A DNA stretch of 64,000 bases from Thermoplasmata archaeon (GTDB taxonomy: Archaea > Thermoplasmatota > Thermoplasmata > RBG-16-68-12 > SOIM01): positions 33,063-97,062 of the forward strand of contig JAGLME010000026.1 of assembly GCA_023140195.1 (NCBI GenBank), written 5' to 3'. Under the pieces are notes generated by a model. It did not search any database. It saw only the letters and a program-made list of their open reading frames with translations, and was not told the origin of the DNA. A program made the position numbers and the translations under genes. Below, one piece after another: positions 33,042 to 41,329 of this stretch. Numbering within the stretch: the first letter of the stretch is position 1; each line of letters opens with the position of its first letter.

Positions 33042-34901
33042 ATGAAGAAAGCGATGAGCAGCTTCGACCTAATGGCGGTCGTTCAGGAGCTGCAGTCCTT
33101 GATCGGAGGCCGATTCGACAAGGCCTATCAGACCGGTGATGAGCTCTCGATCAGAGCGAGCTCCAAGGACTACGGAAAGAAGGCCATATTCACCAAGGCC
33201 GGGAAATGGTTCTTCATTCGTGATCACAAGAAAGGTGAGGGCCAGCCTGGGACATTCGCTATGGTCCTGAGAAAACACCTGTCCAACGCAAGATTAGTTT
33301 CTGTAAGACAACATGATTTCGATAGGGTCGTCGTAATCGGATTCGAGAAGAAAGAGAACTTCGAGCTGATCTACGAGCTGTTCGGAAAGGGGAACGTCGT
33401 TCTCATTCAGGATGGTAAGATCGTCAACCATTTCAGGAGGGAGTCCTGGAGCAGCAGGGAGATCAAGATAGGCGAGGAATACAAATTCCCGCCGAGCCAC
33501 CACGATCCCAAATCGCTTTCACCGGAAGAGTTCGGTTCAATCATCAAGGAATCCGATAAAGACCTCGTCCGAACACTTGCTCTTGACCTGAACCTGGGCG
33601 GCCAATATTCCGAGGAATTGTGCCTTCGATCCGATATCGACAAGAAATCTCCTGCCAATGAACTGTCCGGTGACCAGATTAGCCGGGTCCACCAAGAATT
33701 GCAGGGCATCTTCAAGTCCATCCAGACCGAGCTGTCACCTACACTGGTTATCCAAGAGGAGGAGACCATCGATGTCACTCCCATTCCCCTGAAGGTGCAC
33801 GAGGGACTGGACGTCAGCTCATCAGACTCTTTTTCAGAAGCCTTGAAGAGTTTTGTCTCCTCCATCACCAAAGATGTGGAAGAGGTCGAGGAGGATGACG
33901 AGACTGCCAGATACGAAAGAAGGATTAGACAGCAGGAAGAGGCAATCGGGGAATCAGTTAAGAAGGAGACCCAGTTCAGAGAAGTTGCGGACTACATCCA
34001 CGCGAATCCAGGCCCCTTCGAATTAGTGCTGAGAGAGCTGCGCTCTGGCAAGACCGAGGACCCCCTGATCGAATCCATTGACCATAAGAGCCACAGGGCA
34101 TCCATCGTTCTCCCTAACGGAAAGAAATTCGCCCTCCAATACAACAAGAGCGTCTATGACAACGCCAACATCTTCTACGAGAAGGCAAAGAAAGAGAAGG
34201 CCAAGAGGGGAAGGCTGAAGGATGTCATCGCCGAGACCCAGGAGGAAATAGAGAAGGCCGCGAAGCAGAGGGCCAAGAGGGAGAAGTATCCCAGGATAGA
34301 ACCCACGAAGCAGTACTGGTTCGACGCGTACAGATGGTTCATATCAAGCGAAGGAAATCTGGTCATAGCCGGGAGGGACGCCAGGAGCAACGACAAGATC
34401 GTGAAGAAACACCTCAAGGATGGCGACAGGTACGCCCACGCCGAGGTCCGGGGCGCTCCGAGCGTGGTCATAAAGAGTGGGTCCGGTGCCAGTGAAGTCA
34501 CCTTGAAGGAGGCGTGCCAGTTCGCGGTAACTTTCTCAAAGGCCTGGAGCTCGAAGCTGGCCGGAGGTATAGCGTATTGGGTCAAGCCAGAGCAGGTCAG
34601 CAAGCATCCCGAGTCGGGGGAGTTCCTGCCGAAAGGTGCCTTCGTCATCAGGGGCAAGAGAAATCACTTTCGGGATCTGGAGATGGAGGTCGCTGTTGGC
34701 GAGATATACTACCAGGACGCAAGGAAGGTCATGTGTGGTCCGAGAAGTGCCGTGGAGGCTCAAAGCGAGCGCGTTATCGTACTTAAACCAGGGGAAACAA
34801 AGAAGGAGACCGTCGCAAGAGAGCTGAGCCAGATGTTCCAGGTCCCCATCGACGAGGTGGTCAGGATCCTGCCCCCGGGCGACATCGAAATCCAAAAATG
34901 A
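33042..34901 (+). CDS. rqcH: NFACT/RqcH family ribosome quality control protein
   Basis: 619 aa. The NFACT-N domain opens MSSFDLMAVVQELQSLIGGR a few residues in, a HhH/coiled-coil region spans about residues 280-420, and an NFACT-R domain (YWFDAYRWFISSEGNLVIAG, RDARSNDKIVKKHL) follows. RqcH binds the 50S/60S subunit carrying a stalled peptidyl-tRNA and directs alanine tailing. The DxR signature typical of tail-forming members appears in the N-domain region (SWSSREIKIG), but I could not verify every catalytic residue. The ATG at 33042 (or 33054) is 24-33 bp after GAATTAAGTAC, a TATA-like box. Confidence 0.9.
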   Translation: MKKAMSSFDLMAVVQELQSLIGGRFDKAYQTGDELSIRASSKDYGKKAIFTKAGKWFFIRDHKKGEGQPGTFAMVLRKHLSNARLVSVRQHDFDRVVVIGFEKKENFELIYELFGKGNVVLIQDGKIVNHFRRESWSSREIKIGEEYKFPPSHHDPKSLSPEEFGSIIKESDKDLVRTLALDLNLGGQYSEELCLRSDIDKKSPANELSGDQISRVHQELQGIFKSIQTELSPTLVIQEEETIDVTPIPLKVHEGLDVSSSDSFSEALKSFVSSITKDVEEVEEDDETARYERRIRQQEEAIGESVKKETQFREVADYIHANPGPFELVLRELRSGKTEDPLIESIDHKSHRASIVLPNGKKFALQYNKSVYDNANIFYEKAKKEKAKRGRLKDVIAETQEEIEKAAKQRAKREKYPRIEPTKQYWFDAYRWFISSEGNLVIAGRDARSNDKIVKKHLKDGDRYAHAEVRGAPSVVIKSGSGASEVTLKEACQFAVTFSKAWSSKLAGGIAYWVKPEQVSKHPESGEFLPKGAFVIRGKRNHFRDLEMEVAVGEIYYQDARKVMCGPRSAVEAQSERVIVLKPGETKKETVARELSQMFQVPIDEVVRILPPGDIEIQK

Positions 34902-34976
34902 TCCTGGAGCCAGAGTGTTATGTTCTTCGCGAATTTCGAAATCTTAATATGCAACATTCGGTGATATGAGGGTACG

Positions 34977-35855
34977 ATGCACGCAAATCTCAGAGTATTC
35001 GGTCTGTTCATGGTGTTGATGTCCATATTTGTGCTGATAGGTTGGGTCCTGGGCGGATTCTTCTTCGGAGACTACTGGTGGTTCGCAATTGCGCTCTTTC
35101 TAGGGATAGCGATAGCCATCAACGTCATCTCTTACTTCTACAGCGACAGGATAATCATGTGGTCGTACAAGGCCAAGATAGCCACACCCAGGGAAGCTCC
35201 GAGGCTCTACAAGAGCGTCCAGAGGGTGAATTCGTTCTACAGGCTTCCGGAACCCAGGATTGCCGTCATACCTTCTGACACTCCAAATGCCTTCGCCACT
35301 GGAAGGAATCCAAGCAAGGCCATCGTGGCAGTAACGAACGGACTGCTCAAGATGCTCACTGACCGGGAACTGGACGGGGTGGTTGCCCACGAGCTCGCCC
35401 ATGTCAAGAACAGGGACATCCTTGTGATGACCGTGGCCGCCACCGTTGCCGGAGCCATCGCCTTCCTGGCGAGGATATTCTGGTGGAACATGATACTTGG
35501 AAGGAGAAGGACGGCCGATGTTGGGACCCTCCTTATCATTGTCGTAGTGGCCATCACGGCACCCCTTGCGGCTCTGCTCATACGCCTGGCAATATCCAGA
35601 AGCAGGGAATACAAGGCGGATCGGACGGGTGCAATGACCATTCACAGGCCCAACGACCTTGCGGACGCTCTGCTCAAGCTGGAGCATGCCAACAAGAGGA
35701 GACCCATATCGAGGGGAAATCCAGCTTCGTCATCGCTTTTCATAGTGAATCCATTCCGCGGCAACATGCTCGCCAGGATGTTCTCCACTCATCCCCCGAT
35801 GGAGGAGAGGGTGAAGAGGCTGAGGAAGTTGGCAATGGAAACGGTTAGCCTTTAA
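34977..35855 (+). CDS. htpX: HtpX-type membrane zinc metalloprotease
   Basis: 292 aa, M48B family. Two N-terminal membrane helices, the zinc site HELAH at residues 138-142 (VVAHELAHVKNRD), two further helices, and the downstream glutamate ligand in SREYKADRTGA. Cuts damaged membrane proteins, so it belongs to membrane quality control. A TATA-like TCTTAATATG lies about 27 bp before the ATG. Confidence 0.95.
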   Translation: MHANLRVFGLFMVLMSIFVLIGWVLGGFFFGDYWWFAIALFLGIAIAINVISYFYSDRIIMWSYKAKIATPREAPRLYKSVQRVNSFYRLPEPRIAVIPSDTPNAFATGRNPSKAIVAVTNGLLKMLTDRELDGVVAHELAHVKNRDILVMTVAATVAGAIAFLARIFWWNMILGRRRTADVGTLLIIVVVAITAPLAALLIRLAISRSREYKADRTGAMTIHRPNDLADALLKLEHANKRRPISRGNPASSSLFIVNPFRGNMLARMFSTHPPMEERVKRLRKLAMETVSL

Positions 35856-35889
35856 TCGTAGAAACGGGTTCTGGTTCCTGGGTAAGGAG

Positions 35890-37779
35890 ATGCTTCTTGG
35901 TGGCTCTGGGCGACATGTGGGCTTGATTCCGAAGACCTTGGCTCTCGTCTTCTGTCTGATACTGGTCATTTCAGGAGGTTCAACATTCCCGACCAGCACT
36001 CATGTGGTTGATTCCGATCGTTCGAACTCGGACATCGGTCCCCTTCCTGCTCAAACGGAATGGCACATGGAGAACTTCACCAAGACAGCGCAGTTCTTCG
36101 CAAGCCTGCAGGGCATGGACGGAGGGATGATGGAGGCCGAGGATAACCCCTTTGAGAACACGGACAACACTCTGGAATCCATTTGGGTCTGGTGCCGATA
36201 CTTCGAACTCACTGGTGACAACACATATTATCAGAACGTTTTGGACGCTTGGAATTATTCGATCCTTCATCCGGCATGGCTGGAGGACGATTCCGGCAAG
36301 GTCTACAGCTCCTCATGGGCGCTGGCGGCCGAGCAGAGATTCAGAACCGTGTACAGTGATTGGTCCTATAGCTGGTATGCGAACGCATCCATGCAGTTCA
36401 TCACCGACAAGATTGGATGGGAGCCTTCATTCTCCTTCACGGCAGTGACCAAGGTCCACATCCGTGGTTGGGCGGCCGGGAACGTGTACAGGTACGCCTT
36501 GTTCTCCGGCAATCAGACTGCAAGGTCCCTTGCACTTCAATTGGGCAATCTGACGATGGCATCAATGGAGGCGAACCCCACATATCTGTCCACACAGGGC
36601 TGGGCACTTGCTGGAGGAACATCTATGTGGGGCATCTGGCAGTCTTCGATGCAGGAGTACCCCAACGTGACCTGGATGCAAACATATGGACCGTTCCTCA
36701 GTACCGAGGTCACCACACCTGGAATGGGCGGGGGAAACAGCCAGGTGGGATGGGAGGCGTGGTACGCCGGAGGCCATCTCGGAATATGGGACATCACCGG
36801 CGAGGACATCTATTATCTCAACTTCCTCAACCTAACGGACCGGCAGATGGCAGCGGACGGGGACGATGACGGTGGCATGCCCACCAACTACGGGGACCCG
36901 GACAACACTGACGAGTCATGGGTGACCAGCTACAGGGCGTACATGATCCTGGACGAGTTCAATAAGATGCCAACTGGGAATCCACCGGAAGCGGCAGATC
37001 TTCAGAAAGTCGAATTGTCATTGAGCAGGCAAGATATCGTTCTGGAATGGTCCTTGTCACCTGATGATGGTGGCGGAGAAGCGGATGTGTTCGTTTATGA
37101 GATCTACCTCGGCAGGAACAGCCTCTTCTGCGGATACGGGTCCTTCAACTCCACACCCATTGGCGTGGTCTTCGCTGGTACGACAAGCTATGTGCACGTG
37201 GGCGGCGGAATGGACCCTGACAACCTCTTCTATTACATCACAACGAGGGACTATCAGGCGTGGAGGAACACCTCGCGCGTGGTGGGTGGTAAATGCCACA
37301 TCATGACCGCCTCCAATGAGAACTTGGTATCCATTCCATTCCAGACAAGCTATACCGATCCGGCGTCAATGCTCCAGCTTGAACAGAATGGTGCCCTATG
37401 GGCATACGACACCGTGGACCAACTGAACCCTTGGAAATCATACACTCCGTCAAAACCGTTCACTGACCTGACCTACGTCAATGAGAGCATGGGGATCTGG
37501 GTCCTTGGCCCCCAGTCCGGCATATGGACAGTTACTGGCGTTGTTCAACCTCAGCTCTCCATACAGATCAAGGCCGGCTGGAATCTGATCGGCTTCCCGT
37601 CCATGACCCAGCGTACGGTAGGGAACCTCTTGAGCGGGATCTCCTACGATCGTGTGGAAGCATATGCACCGAGCGGTCCATTCAATCTTCAGAAGGTCAA
37701 TGATACCCACTTGCTGACAGCCGGCGAAGGACTGTGGGTCCACGCTCTCGCTGATGGCACAGTTCAAATCCAGAACTGA
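35890..37779 (+). CDS. Secreted alpha-barrel-like protein with Fn3 and conserved C-terminal module
   Basis: 629 aa. Signal peptide (TLALVFCLILVISGGS), then about 300 residues of helical repeats rich in tryptophan and glycine (SIWVWCRYFELTGDNTYYQN, GWAAGNVYRYALFSGN) that look like a six-hairpin glycosidase/polysaccharide-lyase toroid; catalytic residues are not assigned. An Fn3-like domain (about 350-470) and the C-terminal module (about 472-629) follow, as in the three other secreted proteins. Many sequons. No membrane anchor. Starts 34 bp after htpX, with a TATA-like CTTTAATCG at the htpX stop. Confidence 0.78.
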   Translation: MLLGGSGRHVGLIPKTLALVFCLILVISGGSTFPTSTHVVDSDRSNSDIGPLPAQTEWHMENFTKTAQFFASLQGMDGGMMEAEDNPFENTDNTLESIWVWCRYFELTGDNTYYQNVLDAWNYSILHPAWLEDDSGKVYSSSWALAAEQRFRTVYSDWSYSWYANASMQFITDKIGWEPSFSFTAVTKVHIRGWAAGNVYRYALFSGNQTARSLALQLGNLTMASMEANPTYLSTQGWALAGGTSMWGIWQSSMQEYPNVTWMQTYGPFLSTEVTTPGMGGGNSQVGWEAWYAGGHLGIWDITGEDIYYLNFLNLTDRQMAADGDDDGGMPTNYGDPDNTDESWVTSYRAYMILDEFNKMPTGNPPEAADLQKVELSLSRQDIVLEWSLSPDDGGGEADVFVYEIYLGRNSLFCGYGSFNSTPIGVVFAGTTSYVHVGGGMDPDNLFYYITTRDYQAWRNTSRVVGGKCHIMTASNENLVSIPFQTSYTDPASMLQLEQNGALWAYDTVDQLNPWKSYTPSKPFTDLTYVNESMGIWVLGPQSGIWTVTGVVQPQLSIQIKAGWNLIGFPSMTQRTVGNLLSGISYDRVEAYAPSGPFNLQKVNDTHLLTAGEGLWVHALADGTVQIQN

Positions 37780-37785
37780 TCCTTT

Positions 37786-39060
37786 CTAAAGCAGACGATC
37801 CAGCACTCTCGTTATCTCGGAATAATAGGCCCTGATCTTGTATTCTGGGTAGAAGTACGCGCTGGTGATCTTCGCCTTCAGGCTCTTGTACGGGAAGTTG
37901 GTCTCGAAGACGCTGTTCCATCTGGGAGGATCGATGCCGTACGATTGCCTCAGTTTGATCAGCACATGGACCCCGTCCGCGGGGAACTCGTATGGGATCT
38001 CGATGTAGTGATCGAACCTCCTGGACACTGCCATGTCAAGCGCCCTTCTGGGCGCAAGAACATTGTGATTTCCTGTGTAAGGGTGCTCCATCTCCCTTGC
38101 GAAAACCTGTACAACATCAAACCGTCCCTTTCTCTGAACGGTGGTCATTATCTTCTTTCTGGTGGTGTCGAACACTCTCTTGGAGTTCTCCTGATACGAG
38201 TCCTTCTCGCCGTCGTAATCCCCTACCTTCGTGGGCGGGAGGCCGTGGTGGGACAGTGCGATCATCACATTGGTTCTCTCTGGAAGTATCTTCATCTCGT
38301 CCTGTATCTTGGCAGCGACGCCCATCGCGAAAGAGTCGTTCTCTCCCAGCTGGTTGGTATAGCTTACCGGGATTTTGGACTTGACTTCTTTCAAGCTATC
38401 CTCGATCTTCTTCCTAAGGTACAGGTCACTGGTCACATCGGTGAATACGTTGAAGTGCTCAGCAACTAACAGATGGGCTATCTTGTCCTTCTCTACGAAG
38501 TCCTTGATGACGGCGTCAACGGTCTGCTTCTGTTTGCTCGGAACCGGGTCCATGCCGTATGCCATTCGAACTGAGATCTTCTTTCCGTAGCTGGTTTCCA
38601 GACCATCCCGGACCTCGTCCTTGATGGACATCGACTGATCGAAGAATGGTGATCTACCCCCCATCATCTGCCATTTCTGGCACACATCGAAGCCGTACAT
38701 CTCATAGAAATCAGGCTCCCCCCGTCCCCGTCCTTTGTTCCTCAAGTATCTCTGACCTTCTGTTGACCCTCTGATGATCCCTGAAACGGCCGGTTTCTTC
38801 CGCGGCTTTGCACCGCTTCCTTTGACCGGTTTCAGCCACGCGTCCAAGTACTCCGAGCCGTTCGTGCCGTTATCCAGGTTCAGGCTTTCCCTATCCATCA
38901 GTACGGTTCCTCTGTCCTCCTCCAGGAATTCCTTACTTATGAGCCCGATATCAACAAGTGTCTTCGCGTAATCCCGAAAAGAATAGTAAGTGTACTCATC
39001 GTATTCTGGCGGTTCTCCTAGGTCCAAGAGCAATATTCCTATATTCTCTGAGCTACTCAA
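37786..39060 (-). CDS. Ferrochelatase (HemH)-like chelatase family protein
   Basis: 424 aa, longer than usual HemH (310-370). N-terminus IGILLLDLGEPPEYDEYTYY matches the GVLLxNLGxP opening; MMGGRSPFFDQS matches GGGSPL; VRMAYGMDPVPSKQ matches the MRYGxPS region; and SHHGLP (residues 270-275) aligns with the catalytic SAHGLP, with His at the metal-inserting position. A later acidic EMEHPY could provide the glutamate. No other haem genes are nearby, so it may insert iron into a haem precursor or another metal into a different tetrapyrrole. An insertion of about 50 residues (Gly/Lys/Arg-rich, 75-115) is odd. Confidence 0.72.
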   Translation of the reverse strand: MSSSENIGILLLDLGEPPEYDEYTYYSFRDYAKTLVDIGLISKEFLEEDRGTVLMDRESLNLDNGTNGSEYLDAWLKPVKGSGAKPRKKPAVSGIIRGSTEGQRYLRNKGRGRGEPDFYEMYGFDVCQKWQMMGGRSPFFDQSMSIKDEVRDGLETSYGKKISVRMAYGMDPVPSKQKQTVDAVIKDFVEKDKIAHLLVAEHFNVFTDVTSDLYLRKKIEDSLKEVKSKIPVSYTNQLGENDSFAMGVAAKIQDEMKILPERTNVMIALSHHGLPPTKVGDYDGEKDSYQENSKRVFDTTRKKIMTTVQRKGRFDVVQVFAREMEHPYTGNHNVLAPRRALDMAVSRRFDHYIEIPYEFPADGVHVLIKLRQSYGIDPPRWNSVFETNFPYKSLKAKITSAYFYPEYKIRAYYSEITRVLDRLL

Positions 39061-39159
39061 TCCCGCAACCCCCTTCGTTCCGCAGAACCATTTGTGAGTT
39101 TACTATATAAGACCCTTCAAATCAGAATTGGGTGTGAGGTAGATCTCTGCGTGCTATGG

Positions 39160-40377
39160 TCACTCTTCTTTTTCTCTCAGTATCTTCTTGGCGGTTTTGC
39201 CCTTCTCAGAGATGTGAGCGATCTCCTCTGCTTCCTTTGTCTCCTCAATTAACTGATCCTCGATTGTCTTCAATTCTGCCCGAAGTTCTTCATGCTTGGG
39301 TATCGGTCCGAGAATATCGTCCGCCTGGCCCAAGAGTTTCTCGAGGTCTTCGTACTGTGCGATTTCCCTCTCGGGGATCTTCCTGCTGGCTCCCATGTAC
39401 TCGCTTGCGCTCTCCATGAGCCTTGAGATCTCGAACGGGAACACTATCTTGGTTGCCTGTCCGTTCGCCATCTCTTTGACCGTGTCCAGTGATAATACCG
39501 TGAGCGCCTTGGAGTCCAGTGGTGCCGCACCGAGGGCCAATATCCTGAGCTTCTGGGCATTACCCTGACCTTCCAGGATGATTGCTAACCTCTGACCCTC
39601 AGCCTCCAATACCTTGGCCTGCCTCAGACCCTCTGCCTCCAGGATCCGAGATCTCTTGCTACCTTCCGCGACAAGGATCGCCGATCTCTTCTCTCCGTCC
39701 GCTCTTAGGATGGCGGCTCTTCTCTGCCTCTCTGCCGCCGTCTGTTCTTCCATTGCCGCCTTGACCGGTCCGACCGGGTCCACTTCCCTTATCTCGACAG
39801 CCTCGACCTTGACGCCCCAAGCGTCGGTTGCATGGTCCAACACGTCCCTCAGTCGTACGTTGATCGTGTCTCTGTTGTAGAGTATCTCATCGAGTTCCAT
39901 GTCTCCCAGGATGGATCGTAGTGTTGTCTGTGCCAGTGCGATTGTCGCTATGGTATAATCCGTCACCTCGAAGAACGACTTGATCGGATCGATGACCTTG
40001 ATATAGATGATGGCGTCAACATTGGTCGGTGAGTTGTCCTTGGTGATGACCTCCTGTCTCGGGACATCCAGGACCTGTGTTCGAAGGTCGATCTTTACTA
40101 CTTGTGAGACCAAAGGTGCAACGAAGTTTACCCCCGGATTGAGGACCCTCATGAAATTCCCCAGCCGGATGTAAAGTCCCTGCTGATAGGGCTGGATGAT
40201 CCTAATCATCGCCCCCAGGATGGCCATCAGCGCAAAGATGACCAAGACCACAATCGCGAGTATCAGGCCTTCAAGCTGCGCCGTCACTTCCGGGATCCAC
40301 AGCGGGAACAGACCAAACGCTATCCACCATTTCTTCTCAGGTTGCTTCCAACTTCTCTCTTCTTGCGGGTCAAACAT
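39160..40377 (-). CDS. Slipin/stomatin-type SPFH membrane protein
   Basis: 405 aa. One N-terminal membrane hairpin (about 33-58), then the SPFH core: GLYIRLGNFMRVLNPGVNFV, LRTQVLDVPRQEVITKDN, and the heptad-rich AAILRADGEKRSAILVAEG tail that drives oligomer ring formation. The C-terminal 90 residues are an acidic/lysine extension. Partnered with the NfeD gene 24 bp upstream on the same strand, the well-known stomatin-NfeD operon arrangement; they organise membrane microdomains and stress responses. Confidence 0.93.
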   Translation of the reverse strand: MFDPQEERSWKQPEKKWWIAFGLFPLWIPEVTAQLEGLILAIVVLVIFALMAILGAMIRIIQPYQQGLYIRLGNFMRVLNPGVNFVAPLVSQVVKIDLRTQVLDVPRQEVITKDNSPTNVDAIIYIKVIDPIKSFFEVTDYTIATIALAQTTLRSILGDMELDEILYNRDTINVRLRDVLDHATDAWGVKVEAVEIREVDPVGPVKAAMEEQTAAERQRRAAILRADGEKRSAILVAEGSKRSRILEAEGLRQAKVLEAEGQRLAIILEGQGNAQKLRILALGAAPLDSKALTVLSLDTVKEMANGQATKIVFPFEISRLMESASEYMGASRKIPEREIAQYEDLEKLLGQADDILGPIPKHEELRAELKTIEDQLIEETKEAEEIAHISEKGKTAKKILREKEE

Positions 40378-40401
40378 CGTTTCTCCCCTCCCCAGGGATG
40401 T

Positions 40402-40863
40402 CTAGGGTCCTTGTTCCTGGACCTCTCTAACAATCACGTGAACGCCCCTGCTCTGGACCACCTCGACCAGAGTGTCCTTTGGTATGTAGTGATCGGACGT
40501 CGCGCTCCAGGTCTGATTCTCAATCCTGACCTTGCCCTTGATCGTGTTGGGTATTATATCTGTGTCCACGATTCCCCTCTTTCCGACCAGCGAGCGACCT
40601 ACCGTTGTGGTCGGTGGCTGAGGCGGTGCGAGTCTCTTGTATGCGTACATGGTTCCGAGGAATGCAGGAACAGTGACCCCAATGGCAACGATCGGGCTCC
40701 ACATGCTCAGGAAGAAACCGTCCAAGATCATGCCGAGGGCGCCCAGGATTATCAGCACCGATGCAGGAATGGCCACAAAGAAGCCTGGCGATGCAACCTC
40801 AACTATGAAGAGGATCACACCGACTATAACGAATATCAGCCCTATTTGCCACTCCCACTCCAT
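40402..40863 (-). CDS. Short NfeD-family membrane protein
   Basis: 153 aa. Three or four membrane helices (from IGLIFVIVGVILFIVEVASP) and a C-terminal OB-fold (GKRGIVDTDIIPNTIKGKV). The N-terminal ClpP-like protease domain of long NfeD forms is missing, so this is the short type. The ATG at 40863 lies about 22-28 bp after a TATA-like AGTTATAGG on the minus strand. Partner of the slipin. Confidence 0.88.
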   Translation of the reverse strand: MEWEWQIGLIFVIVGVILFIVEVASPGFFVAIPASVLIILGALGMILDGFFLSMWSPIVAIGVTVPAFLGTMYAYKRLAPPQPPTTTVGRSLVGKRGIVDTDIIPNTIKGKVRIENQTWSATSDHYIPKDTLVEVVQSRGVHVIVREVQEQGP

Positions 40864-40983
40864 TGGTTGAAGTATCCATGATTCCCTATAACTATCTTTC
40901 TGAGAAGGCCACAACCAGACCTAACGTTAACCACATTTATTAGTCTTCAAAATACGGAAAGATGTCCGAACGGCGGGGAGGGC

Positions 40984-41223
40984 CTATTCCATGTCCATGA
41001 CGACAACGTCTTTTATAGCCTTCATGCCAGTGAACGGCAGTATGATCCTTCCCTGTGTGTCCGTCTTGAACAATCGGGGCTCTATCTCTTCTGCTGGAAT
41101 GACTAGTACGTCAATAAGTTTTCCGTTCTTGGTATCCACAATGAAGTTCTCAATCATCCCGAGGATTTGACCATCATTCGTCATAACGGTCTTTCCCCTC
41201 AGCTCAGTAGCAAATTTCTTCAT
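40984..41223 (-). CDS. PRC-barrel domain protein
   Basis: 79 aa, a single PRC barrel: FATELRGKTVMTNDGQILGMIENFIVD is the typical strand-turn start, followed by PAEEIEPRLFKTDTQGRIILPF. Stand-alone archaeal PRC barrels are linked to RNA metabolism and, in haloarchaea, to cell-division complexes (CdpB family). The ribosome site GAGGTGAG is about 10 nt upstream. Confidence 0.88.
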   Translation of the reverse strand: MKKFATELRGKTVMTNDGQILGMIENFIVDTKNGKLIDVLVIPAEEIEPRLFKTDTQGRIILPFTGMKAIKDVVVMDME

Positions 41224-41329
41224 CCCATCTCACCTCATTTTACGTTGCCCCAGAGCAACTTCGGTGGCTATGGGTCAAACGTGTCCAGACTATAAAAGAC
41301 TATCTGGTGCCATACATATCGGGAACCAT

